Source: Heligmosomoides polygyrus polygyrus
Lineage: Eukaryota; Nematoda; Chromadorea; Rhabditida; Heligmosomidae
Direction: 5' to 3'
Assembly: GCA_947396885.1 (NCBI GenBank)
Contig: OX377206.1
Location: 17,355,114-17,419,113 of the forward strand
Length of the DNA: 64,000 nucleotides
Below are positions 1 to 10,579 of the stretch, one piece after another. A program made the translations under genes and the position numbers. Position 1 is the first letter of the stretch. Every line of letters begins with the position of its first letter. The notes below the pieces were generated by a model that did not search any database, was not told where the DNA came from, and saw nothing but the letters and a program-made list of their open reading frames with translations.

Positions 1-1038
1 TGAAAACTTACGAAGGAATTCAGCTCCGCAGATTTCTCTGATCTGATCACTTTTGCGGGATGTGATCGTTCCGCAGCTCACCAGCGAAAGAAGAACTAAC
101 GCGCACCAAGCTCTCATAATCTAAACACCCAGTCACAACAAAACGTTGAGGTTATTGAACAGCAACGAACGGAACGTAGAATTTTGCGTTTTGAAGATAT
201 GAGCATGCCAAGGAGAGAGAGAGAGCACTTGCGTTGCGCTCTATATGTAGGCGACCTTAAATGCAGCCTGAAGAATCCAATATACTGTAAGATTTTCTTC
301 TAGATGCCTTAATTAAAATGCATTCCTTCAACAGAACTCACGAAATTAAATCGTGCTAGCCCTCTCAGCATCCTGTGGAACAACAATGCTGTTAATATCG
401 AAACTGCTGGGAGGTGAGTCATCTCCAGTAGCACAAATTCTCAAGCGGCGTTCAATGATGCGCGGTTTGTTCTTCAGAGTCGCAAATGGTAAGAAAATGC
501 ACTCAGCATCTGAATCAGGGGTGTGCGCTGACTTGCCGCCGGTAAATTCTTTATCGCAAATTTTTAAAGCGGAAATTCGCCGGTAAATTCAGTAAATCCG
601 TTAATTTTTTTTAAAATTTAATATTCCCTTAAAAACAACTGGTTTTAAACGGCTGTAATGTAAAAAAGCGAAAAGCTTTTCAACGAAACATCATCACGTT
701 TAGAAAAACCATATCATCTTCATTTTATCATGCATACGTCATCCTAAAGCAAACAAACCAAGCGGAAGCCTAACAATGCACAAGTGTAATGATCTATATT
801 GTGAGTGCTCCAAAAAAGATAGAAGCTCAATTAAAACTCTAAAACAGCTCAATTGAACTCAAAAACAATTCTGAAACATCCGACATTCAATCGAATATTG
901 CTATATTTCTTTTTGAATTAACCTTAACTGCTTTTTGAAATTATCACAATTACTTTAAGCAAAGCCAGGTACTTCAGAAAAAAGAACGAAATGTGACATG
1001 ATAGCGAATTTCTCTTCTTATATGGGAAAACAGCTTAA

Positions 1039-1354
1039 GGCCGGGGCATACTTTCATCGCTGCGATGCCACCGCGGCGCCCAGTTCATGGCCATTTCGCC
1101 GCACGCGATTAAATAGCCAAAGGAAACTTCACCGCCGCAACAGCAGTGGCGATCGGCATGCGCGATGGCTCCCCGCGCCCAACGCGAGCATGGTATACTT
1201 TTTCGCCGCGCGCCGTGTTTAGAGTTGATCCTAGACGGACCGCCGTCACGTTTCCTTGCAGAGTGACGGGCGATGCGACGAGCGTAGAGAGATTCGAATT
1301 CTTTCGCGTCGCTCTGCAAAATTCGTCGCCGCGAGGGGAAGTATGCACGAGGCC
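1039..1354. mobile_element. GC-rich MITE with TAA target duplication
   Basis: Imperfect terminal inverted repeats (GGCCGGGGCATACTT at 1039; AAGTATGCACGAGGCC ending 1354) are flanked by TAA at 1036-1038 and 1355-1357. A 3-bp TWA duplication suggests a PIF/Harbinger-type MITE. The insert is markedly GC-rich (CCGCGGCGCC, CGCCGCGCGCCG) against AT-rich flanks. Several open frames cross it on both strands, but this reflects the low stop-codon density of GC-rich DNA and not genes. Confidence 0.5.
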
Positions 1355-1577
1355 TAAGAGTCCACCAGATCAGATAGACTAGCGGAGTATATTCCGATGC
1401 CTTACATCTTCGACTAAATTACGGGAACAAGACATGTGTGTATTACCTGTATCACCTGTCGCCCCGTTGATCATCGACTTGTTCGAGCGGGCACCAACAG
1501 CGTCTCCATTCGCCCCTGTCGCGTGCCAGATTGGTCCAATGGATCCTCCTCACGAAGGGCATCATATCGGTCTGGAA

Positions 1578-2304
1578 GGTAGTCGTCGAGCTGTCGTGCC
1601 AAAATTGATATCGAAGGTTTATTCGGCTTACGTATCGGCGTAACCACCTTCTTCAGAGCCTGGAAAAGACAAGGGGAGTTAGAGAAATTACCCTCCAAGA
1701 GTCATTTCAAGGAAGAGAGCCCAACTGACCTTATGTAAACAAACAGGAACAACAGGTGCAGAGTCGCCACACCCTTGGGGAGCACAGGCTGCGAACTCAC
1801 AGTGGCGCAGTGGTTGGAGTGGCGGTAACGATCCTGTCTCGCGAGGTCGACATCGCAGCACGCAAGGCCCTGGAGGCGCTGTGGATTGCGTTCAAGAACC
1901 CCGCAATCAATAGGAAGGAGGACCGGGTGGCCATAACCCAGGAGTTGGTTCCATTTGCCGACCTCTGTGGTCTTGACCCCGGAGGGCGCCAGGCAGAAGG
2001 TCGCTGAGGGGCTGACCCGAAGGGAGGACCTCATTCACCCACATTTATCTTCTCATTTATCTCCATCTGAAGGGTGACTCAACAGCCTTCCGGCTGTTCG
2101 CATAAGGTCAGTTGGGCTGTCTTCCTCAAGGTTCGTCTCTTTCTCCCTTTAGCTTCTGAAATGGCTGAAACTCGAAATGACTCTTGCACGGGTAATTTCT
2201 CCAACTCCCCTTTCCTTTCCAGGCTCTGAAGAAGGCGGTTACGCCGAAACGTAAGCCGAATAAACATCAATCTTGGCACGACAGCTCGACGACTACCTGC
2301 CATA
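1578..2304. repeat. Inverted repeat around a Penelope-like remnant
   Basis: The left arm (about 1578-1737) is the reverse complement of the right arm (about 2098-2304). The right arm has about 45 extra bases in its middle. Outer ends match as GTAGTCGTCGAGCTGTCGTG and its complement; inner ends match as CCCAACTGACCTTA and its complement. The roughly 360-bp centre holds the GIY-YIG-like coding remnant. Penelope-like elements can be flanked by terminal copies in inverted orientation, so these arms may be such copies; a foldback MITE is the alternative. Confidence 0.6.
1741..2007 (+). pseudogene. Penelope-like element GIY-YIG endonuclease C-terminus (remnant)
   Basis: One open stretch encodes a peptide with a spaced pattern H...H.GA...VTILSRE.DIAARKALEALWI...NP.INRKE...ITQEL.PF, which resembles the C-terminal GIY-YIG endonuclease half of Penelope-like retroelements as annotated in nematodes and other animals. 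The Glu in LEALWI and the Asn in NRKE would be the conserved catalytic-side residues. The GIY and YIG strands are not seen in frame upstream, so this is a truncated copy. It sits between inverted arms and next to an RTE fragment inside the hAT-like element. The assignment rests on remembered family patterns and is moderate. Confidence 0.45.
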
Positions 2305-2755
2305 CTGTTCTAAGACATGCCGAGATTCAACGACAGTCGCACATGGAATGTCATGTCGGTCGTGTAGGGCTTTCACGAAGAAGTCCGACCAACGCGTTGG
2401 TGGGCATCCTGGTGTTCTCTTGACATCCCGCGGAATCCAGTCGGTGACGGCTCTCGTCCAGCGGGTGTCTGCGAGGCGCATCACGTGGCCGGCCCATCTA
2501 ATTTTCGTCCACTTGGCCCATGCGACAGCGTCTCTGATCTTCGAACGTCGGCAAAGCTCGGATCTCCGGAGGCCTTCTCTCTCTTGCGTGAGTCGTGTCA
2601 TTCCGAGCATCGTCCTCTCGATTCCACGCTGCGCGGCGCTGATCGCGTGTTCAACCTGTTTTCGTATAGCCCAGGTCTCTGATGGTGAGGCGTATATTAG
2701 GGCAGGAAGAGCAGTGGAATCGAATAGGTGGGCACGGAGTCAGACGTTCTTGTTC
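2283..2755 (-). pseudogene. RTE-type non-LTR retrotransposon, reverse-transcriptase C-terminal tail
   Basis: On the minus strand the frame starting near 2750 reads LRAHLFDST...LPALIYAS, then ETWAIRKQ, RGIERTMLG, IRWAGHVMR, RWTRAV..W.PRDVKR and PPTRWSDFF. This is the typical C-terminal block of RTE-like endonuclease/reverse transcriptases that litter strongylid genomes. Only the last 150 or so residues are present; the catalytic palm and the apurinic endonuclease are missing, as expected from a 5'-truncated insertion. It ends next to the inverted-repeat arm at 2304. The opposite-strand open frames over the same bases are shadows. Confidence 0.8.
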
Positions 2756-3654
2756 CTCTAGCGATCGTCTATTGTGAGAGCTTAAATACCTCTAGTCCAA
2801 ATTATCTCATGTCGTGTGGGGAATGTCAGCGCGAGGTACCTACTATTCCACTGGAGCGCGCTTTCCCACTGGAGCGCACCATTTCCGCCTCCTGATATGG
2901 GAATGGATGTTGTAATGAGGTTGAGGACCACGAACGCTAATAGCAAGTTATCAGAGAAGATAGAAGCAATACTTTTAAACTAAGAGCAGTAGGGCGCTTC
3001 CTTCTCCATTCGATAGATAGTAACATGATTTTGTATGAAAAAGTCGTTAAATTTTCCGGTAAATTTGGGAATTTGCCGGAAATTTTCGTTAAAAGAATTT
3101 ATCGCGAAAATCCGGTAAATCCGTTAAATCGGTAAATCGTTAACCGGTAAACGCACACCCCTGATCTGAATGACCATAAAATTCTTGATCCATTAGTAGC
3201 AAATGGTTAAAAAAACATTGTAAGCATATAGCACAGTATCATGAAACAAAGGGTTCAGCGAAGGTTGCGGTATGCGGTTGTCTGCTCCAAGATTATATCA
3301 GTGTTTCTGATCAAAGGTGTAAGTTTCAATTTTTAATTTCGTTAGGAGTGATACTCATCAGTATGAGGTTATGTAATTCATTTTTTAATGAAGCATCACA
3401 AATATCTACCATGAGCTGTTGTTTTGACTGACTTATTGAATTCTGACACAAATCTATTGCTTCGAGAACCATCTGGGAACTATTCAGCTGTGTCACCTTG
3501 GTCGCAGGGTCTCTAGGCTGGCACAGACTGAATATTCCTGTGTAAGTGTGAACCCACCATGACTAACCAGTCATCTTATTATCATCTTAGATCCCAGAAT
3601 GAATTCCGAGTACTAGTTTTGGAGATCCTACTATATATAAAAGAGTAAGCGGTT

Positions 3655-3715
3655 GTCCGTCCGTCTGTCCGTCCGTCCGTCTGTCCGTCCGTCTGCCTAT
3701 CCGTCTGGCCTTTCC
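3655..3715. repeat. CCGT/CTGT microsatellite
   Basis: Alternating CCGT and CTGT tetramers run through 3655-3715 just after a TATATATAAAAG stretch. They lead directly into the 42-bp minisatellite. Confidence 0.85.
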
Positions 3716-3740
3716 TATCCTAGACGTCGAGTAATAGGCG

Positions 3741-4110
3741 TCCGGGTTCAGACCATGTGTCACCCATGTCAGGTCGACAGGGTCAGAAGGCGTGTCACCG
3801 ATGTCGCGCAAAGGGCTTCCGTACTCACCATGTCACCGACGTCGTTCTACAGGCGTCCGAATTCAGAAAAGGTGTCACCGACGTCGTTCAACAGACATCC
3901 GGGTTCATAAGAGGTGCCACCGACGTCGTGCAACAGGCGAACGGGTTCGAAAGAGCTGTCGCCGAAGTCGCGCAAAGGGGGAAGGGGGGGGGGGGCAGGT
4001 ACAGAAGACATGTCAGCGATGTCCTTCAAAAGACGTCCGGCTTTAGAAGACGAGTCAACGATGTCGATTAAACGATGTCCGGGTTCAGGCATGTTCACCG
4101 ATGTCACGCC
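3741..4110. repeat. 42-bp minisatellite (array 1)
   Basis: About eight diverged copies of a 42-bp unit with core GTGTCACCGACGTCGTTC followed by CAGGCGTCCGGGTTCAGAA. Three consecutive units (from about 3826) are exactly 42 bases each. Because 42 is a multiple of three, long open frames with 14-residue repeats appear in several frames; these are not evidence of a gene. A further block of the same unit lies at 4485-4612 and one or two units at about 51065-51105. Confidence 0.85.
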
Positions 4111-4129
4111 GTGAGCGTGGGAGGACAAG

Positions 4130-4440
4130 TTTGGGGGGGGGGGAATATCTTGAAAAGTGAAATTCTTGAAATTCGTGAAAGTGACCTGGAAGGGGGAGGG
4201 GGGGGGGGGGGGTGGAGGTGACACGGAGACGGGGAACCAGTAATACGGGATCTCTAAAATGGGGTCAGTAGACGGGATCAAGGGAATAGGGAAACCAATA
4301 ATGGTGTTCAGTAGACGGTTACCAATAAGGGAACAAGAAAGGAGGAGTTAATTAAGGATTGTTACCAATAAGGGCAATCAAAAAGAAGGGGTCCAGCAGC
4401 TGAAGGGGGCAAGAGGGGATCACTAAAGGATGACCTGTTC
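4130..4440. repeat. Purine-rich tract with poly-G runs
   Basis: This 300-bp stretch is strongly G/A-biased on the plus strand. It contains G runs of 11 (4133-4143) and 15 (4198-4212), plus repeated ACCAATAAGGG and CAGTAGACGG motifs. There is no coding signal. It separates two blocks of the 42-bp minisatellite and could form triplex or G-quadruplex DNA. Confidence 0.6.
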
Positions 4441-4484
4441 GAGAGAACCAGTAAGGTGGGGTGGGGAGGGGGGGGGGGGGTGGC

Positions 4485-4612
4485 GTCCGGATTCAAAAGA
4501 TGTGTCAGTGTTGTGGGGCAACGGGCTTCCGCGTTCAGAAGACGTGTCTCCGATGTCGGACAAAGGCCGCTTGGGATTGCAAGACGTGTCACCGACGTAC
4601 AGAGGCAGGCGC
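4485..4612. repeat. 42-bp minisatellite (array 2)
   Basis: About three further diverged copies of the unit in 3741-4110 (GTCCGGATTCAAAAGATGTG, GTGTCTCCGATGTC, GTGTCACCGACGTA), preceded by a 13-G run at 4468-4480. Confidence 0.75.
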
Positions 4613-4876
4613 GTTCGCTTATCCGTTTAGTATCTCTTATTATTGACAGTTTTGAGGAAAACATTTTTCTAAAACATAGGAGAGAGGTTATCTCCTCAAT
4701 GGATGATATCCGTGTGATTCTTTCCATCTTCTAACAGTGATGACTTTATTGGGAACTTCATTTCAAGAGAGCAGTTATATGAAACAGCTGTATCACAATC
4801 GCAGAAGGTTTCGGACATGAGCAAACCGAATCAGCATGGTATGCGTCTGTGTAAAGAAGTTTTTCAGGGTTTCAGG

Positions 4877-4937
4877 GTTTGGGGGCGAAGCCCCCAACCA
4901 GACGTTTGGCGGCCGCTAGGCCGTTGAACGTCTGGTT
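4877..4937. repeat. Two-hairpin structured repeat, copy 1
   Basis: Hairpin one is a G/C stem closed by a GAA triloop (GGGGGC-GAA-GCCCCC). Hairpin two is an 11-bp perfect outer stem (AACCAGACGTT 896-906 offset, i.e. 4896-4906, with AACGTCTGGTT 4927-4937) that encloses an inner stem CGGCC-GCTA-GGCCG (4910-4923). The same loops occur at 34011-34067 and 63670-63721 with different stem sequences. No open frame fits it. It could be a structured RNA, a Helitron-type end or a recombinase site. Confidence 0.6.
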
Positions 4938-4939
4938 AG

Positions 4940-5560
4940 AATATAACTGCCAATCTTGAGTATGCAGATATCTGTGCAGTCACCAAATCATCCATGGTGC
5001 CACAGGCTTCTGAAGGCGTTCAGAGGAATCTCTTTCGTGGTCGGAAAATCAGCGAGGTGGCTTCTCTAGTTTTAGACTTCACCAGCGTCTGTTTTTTTGA
5101 TGCGGGTCTGTGACTAACCTCAAGTGGTTAAGTCGGTTAAGTCTACCGTTCAAAAAATATCAGCATCAAAAAATACAGCGAAAAACCCGTCGCAGGAACT
5201 AGATATGGAAAGACTGCATGCTGAAATAATGAGAAACAGTGAGATAAGACCCTGAATTTGTTTTTATTTGCTGCTCTAGCCAAAACGAAAAAGTTATCAT
5301 AACAATATTAGAAATTCATGCTTCGTTATATTATGTTATGATGAGGATAAGCATTAAACTGTGGAAGATTCTGCTGCTCGCAAAGTTGTGAGCAAGAAAA
5401 AGTGCAATAGAAGCCGCTTCTGACGATGTTTCAGACGCACTTCGAAAAAAAAATGGCGAACATGTGTCACTTCCGTTTCCGCGTTTCGTATTCCACTTTC
5501 CGACCATTTTAAGCGTTTCCGTTCAGTCCCTCGTCTTCCGTTTTTTTTTCAGAAAAATTT
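4940..5560. other. No gene recognised
   Basis: AT-rich sequence with no open frame of note, no recognisable repeat ends and no consistent splice-site pattern. A 10-bp TAAGTCGGTT-like repeat near 5130-5145 is the only local feature. Confidence 0.5.
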
Positions 5561-5579
5561 CCGCACATCCCTGCTCCCA

Positions 5580-6118
5580 ATGAACCACCGCTCGTCAGCT
5601 GCAGGGAAGGTCGCCAAAATCGCCTTCGTCAGTGCCTCATGCTTTGGCGGAAGCCCAAGTAAATCGCTGTACTTCCGACTGCCGAGAGCTCTGGCACCGG
5701 TTCAAGCGAGGAGGCCTGGATCGAGTCCTCGCCAGCGATGAAAAGGGGATGCTTCTCTGCAACTGTAAAGCCGGAAGCAATAGCTGAAACGCAACGAGCT
5801 GGGGGTTCTAACGATAAAACCGGAGCTTCAGCGAAAGATGGTCCTGCTGTGTGTTTGGCGGATGTGTAGTAGTCCAGTGCACCGGATGCTACTCAGCGTA
5901 GTCAACCCTCGTCGGCGCCCGCTCCTTCCAAGAACTTGACTAGACCCAGCAAAGCTTAGTGGAGAAAGAAGACGATACGAGCCAATGTTCCATCCACCAC
6001 GACAACAGCCGACCGCTTACGGCACACCAGAATCAAGCCAGCACAATACACACCAGACATGCGCCGTCTGACTGCCATCTTCTTCTGTCGATGAATCACT
6101 TCTGCATGGTAGGCGCCA
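5580..6118 (+). pseudogene. Mariner transposase relic M1
   Basis: Broken plus-strand frames show mariner landmarks in order: ASDEKG near 5737 (first catalytic Asp), a CVW.C block near 5850, HHDNSRPLTA near 6000 (second Asp) and APSDCHLLLSMNHF near 6065-6110 (third Asp). Several stops and frame changes separate them, so it is dead. The same sequence occurs inverted at 48371-49030 with partly complementary damage. M1 stops at 6118, where a hAT-like terminus begins. Neither terminal inverted repeat of this mariner is left here. Confidence 0.7.
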
Positions 6119-8697
6119 GAGTGTGCGTACATGAAATCCGAAATTTCGTAAATCGTAAATCGTGATTACGACAAAGTAGTCCTAAATCGTAAACCGTAAA
6201 TCGCAAGAGGTGCCTGACTTATAATGCATCTAATGTCCTTGTTTCCTTTTCTATTATGTTACAGCTAATCGAAGCTGTATATGTTTTATTGAGACGTTTT
6301 CAGTACGAGCTGGACACTTTTCTAATTTAGATGGAAGCCATTAAAATCAATTAGCACCTTTCAAATCAAGCTGGATAAGTTTTAGGACAATCAAAATAAA
6401 CTGCTTGTTCAGAAACGCTATTTTAAAGACGCCTATAGAGGGTGCCCAAATAAAAGCTTACACTGCTTGGACGATCAGAAGTGTTTATCGTTCTACTAGC
6501 CATTGGCTTCCATATAAAACTTTGACTTTGTAGAAACATCCGCAACAACTCCGAATATACCACAAAAACCATTCCATCCAAGACCAAAAAAAATTGATCG
6601 CTGGCCAACTCGAAACAGTGTTTGCACAAATAATCCAATCATCCCCTACTGAGTGAGCGCATGGCACATTTCTATGGTATGACACATCTAACGTTCTATG
6701 CCTTCCCACATTTTGAATTGTACCCAACAGCATTTCTGTAGCAGACGGAAAGGAATTGTGTGACGATTGAAAGAGTATGATCACATTTTTGGACACTCGT
6801 CATAGTCGGATTTTTCACTTAAAATTATAAAAGAAGATATTTTTGTGGCATTCTTTAAAAGTAAATTAAAGAAACAAGGTGCAGCTTGAATTGAAAGTGG
6901 TTTAACTGATTCATACTAGGTGCCTTTTAAACATATAGGGGAACCACATGGTAAAGAAGTCGGAGGAGGATGACTGTCGCGTGCTCCAGAATAGCTCTTG
7001 ATTAGGATCCTACCACAAGCAGTCAAGTCTTCCATACCTGCTGGGTTGTGAATTGGTACCTGATTTGTCTGGGAAGGATAAAACACTGACCTCTACATAG
7101 GCGGCAACCGCAATTCTTTCTATAAGGCACACCAACACTCAAATGACCTCTGCGATATTTCACAGAGGTAGAAAGAATGGATGGCGCATCTTAAACAGGG
7201 ACTGTCATGCTTTGTCCTTTATCATTTTTGAAGGCAACCACAACTTCTAGAATGAAAAATCGTCGTTCGACGATACCAGGCAATTACCTGCGGCATTTAC
7301 CTCGCCCACAGGTTTGCTTGCACTTGTTAAATTTCGGAAACTCCAAAATATTGCACTACTAATTAAAATAATAATAATTAATTAATGATTGCATTCGCAG
7401 GTCTTGCTCTCCACTACCTTTGTAACAAATGCTATAGTATCTTCTATCCATTCTTCAGCATTCTGAAGGGATCGCATAGGGCGAACGCAACAGCCTCAAT
7501 CAAACCACTGAAAACAAGACCAAAGTGTCAAAATTTTCACTTTTATCATGAAAATGTCAGACGTAAATAGACTCCGCGCCATGACGTGCAGTGATAATCG
7601 GATCGAAACATCCAACATTGTTTTACTCCTTCCAACAGTTTAGCTGTTATTCCACAGAAAGCAATCATGTCCAATATTCCTTGATGGCTTTGCATGAGTT
7701 CTACTCGAATGCATTGGACAGAGTCGTCTGTGTGGTGAACAAGTGGCGAAAAAGTTACAAGTTGGCTAGGCGATGGTTGCAGAATAGAATATGAACATGA
7801 ACATGACCGTTTATTGAGCCCAAAGAAGTACAAAATAAGTTGAACACAAAAGTGACTGCAAAAGTTGGCTCTTCAAAGACAAGCAAAAGTGAATAGCAGT
7901 TATTGTGCCAAAAGAGATCCGAAATTAATTGATCACAAGATGTTACAGAAGAAGCGCTTTTTTTGAAGATTTGCAAGAAAATACTTCTTCCATGAGTGAC
8001 GCGAAAGCGTTTTTTTTAAAGGACTAGCGACTCACTGAAAAAGGTACATTATCAAAATATAGCTGATTTGTTTTTAACCTAACTTTAGTTAGTGTTTTTT
8101 TTAAATCAGGAGGCTTTATCACAAGTTCTAAGAACAATAGCCGAAAATGATTCGTGAAAGTTTTTGAGTTCCGTATTGCTTTTACAGAGTCACGATTTTT
8201 TGCTTCAACTGTCACGATTTTTTTTACAAATATAAGTTTTCATGGTTCAGCAGGTGATCATCTTCATTCCACTGTAAGGAGAATTTTCATGTCTTTCTAT
8301 GAACTGGAACGAAGTGCTCTCAGGCAGTTTGAATGTAAGATGTTGTGATACAGTGTGGTCAGAAAAAAACGATAACTTCGTTCCATTGCCAGGAATTAGC
8401 TCGAGCGGCCTATCCACAAAGCTGCGTTGTTGTGTCACAGCGCCACAGCAGAACATAAAAAAGTAAATAGGAGATAGCAATGAGCTATGAGGAAAGTCTT
8501 TAAAAGTGGGTACATCGTCATAATTCGAATTGTATCACGCTATGTGGACGTTTGTCATCCGCGGACCGATGATCACATTAACGAAAATTTACGATTTACA
8601 ACTTAAAATGTCGTAAATCGTAAATCGTAAAAAATTGCCAAAAATCATCGTAAATCGTAAAATCGTAAATCGTAAATCGTAATTACGCACACCCCTG
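6117..8697. mobile_element. Candidate hAT-like element with CGTAAATCG subterminal arrays
   Basis: The left end CAGAGTGTGCGTA (6117) and right end TACGCACACCCCTG (to 8697) are inverted relatives of the 516-3163 ends. Inside both ends are arrays of CGTAAATC (6140-6215; 8600-8690). No matching 8-bp duplication is present (GTAGGCGC versus GTTGAAAC), so the two ends may not belong to one insertion. The 2.4-kb interior has no recognisable protein. Small open frames between 6420 and 8480 have no family features. Confidence 0.4.
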
Positions 8698-9697
8698 GTT
8701 GAAACTGCGCCGCAATCCGAGCGGTGGTGGCGCAGTGCGTAGGGGTGCGACGTGGTGAGACGGGGTGGTTTCTGGTCCGACTCCCGTGTGGTGCAGGGTT
8801 TTTGCACTTCATAAAAATGATCTGCCACAATCAAACAAAGCTCTCTATGTCAAATGGCGAAGTTTGGGCGAAATCGATTACCATGATCCTACCACCCATA
8901 CTTACAAGTGGGTGATCAGTGCCTTAAATAATTCCCTTAGGCGAATTTTTTTACGGCACACAGGGTCGGTAAGGACAATACTGCCGACATACCTTCCAAA
9001 CTATGTTCTCACAAGCGAAAGTAATGAACATTCCAGCAGGAACAACATCATAAATACAACCATTAGACGTACATTTTTCTCCTGCCATTCAAAAGCATGT
9101 ACAAACGTTTCACCTCTCATGCATTGACACACGGTATGAAGTCCTCACTTCACTCCCGTGACTCAATTCTTCGAATTGTATTGCTGATTTACACTCAATT
9201 TTCTGCCCCAACATTCAGAACATTTCTCTTTTTTTATTCATGGTACGCTGCGAGATACCTGCACAGTCACCCTGGGACGTTTGACACACCAGTTCAATAT
9301 TGTTTCCCTACTGACATCATAGAGCACTGCTCTTACAGCGGCTGCACTGATGTATTTTTTATCCGCTGCGGTCATTGCCAACAGCTGTAATGTTTTGAAC
9401 ATTTCGTAGTGCTATTTCACAGTTGCTAGGGCAAGGCATTGCTTGTCTTCTCGCCATGTTTTCAGCAACTATTCGTGATAAGTTGTATCCTCGTGCCAGT
9501 ATGAAATGGTCAAGACGAGTGCTTTCTGGTGACCTTGTCCGTTGTGATTTGACATAGAGAGCTTTTGTTGATCGCGGTCATTTTTGGGAAGTGCAAAAAT
9601 CCTGCACAGGGCAGTCGAACCATAAACCACCCCGTCTCAGCACGTCGCTCCCCTACCCCCTGAGCCGCCACTTCTCGGCCTGCAGCGCAGTTTCAAC
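8698..9697. mobile_element. Foldback element with tRNA-like arms (1)
   Basis: The left arm (8698-8863) is the diverged reverse complement of the right arm (about 9546-9697): GTTGAAACTGCGC at the left end matches GCGCAGTTTCAAC at the right, and the inner ends share AGCTCTCTATGTCAAAT. Each arm carries a tRNA-like pol III promoter. On the plus strand box A is TGGCGCAGTGCG (8728-8739) and box B GGTCCGACTCC (8774-8784), 46 bases apart. On the minus strand box B is GGTTCGACTGCC (9610-9621). Both are followed by TTTTTGCACTT. The 680-bp centre has no recognised gene. Two inverted SINE copies are the alternative reading. Confidence 0.55.
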
Positions 9698-10460
9698 CCT
9701 ACTTGAGCTCGCTCTCTTGTGGCTAGCCCGCTCTGTGTTGACCTAGAGGGCAAAAGAGCCTGCTATAAAAATGGTTCATAACTACGTTAACAGATGCGCA
9801 CAGCAGAAACGGAACACATACTTGGAATCAGCGTTGGAAGCCGCATCCCGTGATATACGTCCCATCTCAAAGTCCCATGGTCACCTAGTTTCCTTCCCTT
9901 CTTAGTTAAATTGTAGGCTTGCTAGCATACGTAGAAGATATATCGGCTTCTGGGAAGGTCTGTCGTTTGGAAGAAACATTTTCAAAAAACACTCAACTAT
10001 TCAAAGCACAACATCTATCACAACTTGCAATACCCACTAGATAAACATCACGCCACATTGAACGACTACATGACCCTTTCGTTTCACATACTGTAACAAC
10101 ATTGTATTCTGCTTTTCGTCGTGAGCCCAAGATGTCCTTGTATCTAAAGGTTCGATATTTTCATGATCAAAAGAAATAGTGTCACCTTCATGAGTACTAG
10201 CGAGATTTTAGGTAAACTTTCTTGAATAAGGAACTATTTTGACTGCTTCAAACAGAGCCAGAGGGCTGCTTACACAACCCTAAATGCATTTTTGCTTGCA
10301 GTGCATGGGCTTATGGGCGCCAAGGGGCTGGGGGAAGTGGCTGGGGGGGGGGTAGTTTGAATTTGAACCGTATTGGCCACTCTGCACTGCACCCAATTGA
10401 AAGCTGTCCACAGGAGTGGACTTGGGTTTTTGTTTGCTGCCTTATTCGATCTCGTTTAAC
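9698..10460. other. No gene; contains a dispersed repeat
   Basis: No supportable gene. About 9968-10262 is the reverse complement of about 48009-48305, with scattered differences, so it is one copy of a dispersed repeat. A 10-G run lies at 10343-10352. Confidence 0.6.
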
Positions 10461-10470
10461 CTGTCTTTTT

Positions 10471-10579
10471 CAGGTGAAGGAGTCAAGTCGTTGCAGCCTA
10501 GAGCCGGGTGTTCATCGGCGTCGGAGGACAGCCGTTCAAGTTTGGAGCGTCGGAATCGGAGGACAGCCATCGAGTTCGG
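10471..10579 (+). CDS. Candidate internal exon, unknown protein
   Basis: The segment is bounded by CTGTCTTTTTCAG (acceptor) and TTCGG|GTGAGT (donor), both close to nematode consensus. One frame is open throughout and reads as a Ser/Arg/Glu-rich peptide containing SSASEDSRSSLERRNRRT. It could be an upstream exon of the gene at 11605-13182 on the same strand, but the intervening sequence gives no proof. No family is recognised. Confidence 0.3.

Larger units (their letters stand above)
516..3163. mobile_element. hAT-like non-autonomous DNA transposon
   Basis: The ends are inverted: CAGGGGTGTGCG at 516 and CGCACACCCCTG up to 3163. They are flanked by a perfect 8-bp direct repeat ATCTGAAT (508-515 and 3164-3171). 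An 8-bp duplication with a CAGGGGTG-type end is the signature of the hAT superfamily. Subterminal regions on both sides (540-620, 3050-3150) carry repeated GGTAAAT-type motifs, as expected for transposase-binding arrays. No hAT transposase is visible inside. The interior instead holds a GC-rich MITE, an inverted repeat, a Penelope-like remnant and an RTE fragment, so it is either a nest of later insertions or an element that picked up foreign DNA. Confidence 0.8.

Noticed and set aside
1035..1382. Open frames on both strands in the GC-rich block
   Set aside because: They mutually overlap and are explained by low stop density in a GC-rich MITE; no protein family is recognised.
3741..4281. Overlapping open frames of 66-144 codons in the minisatellite
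   Set aside because: The repeat unit is 42 bases, a multiple of three, so all frames stay open together on both strands; there are no gene features.
6117..8705. hAT element with a clear 8-bp duplication at 6117-8697
   Set aside because: The ends resemble hAT termini, but the flanking 8-mers (GTAGGCGC and GTTGAAAC) do not match, so I list it only as a candidate.
8728..8800. Functional tRNA gene
   Set aside because: Only the promoter boxes are tRNA-like; the cloverleaf does not close and an inverted relative lies 850 bases away.
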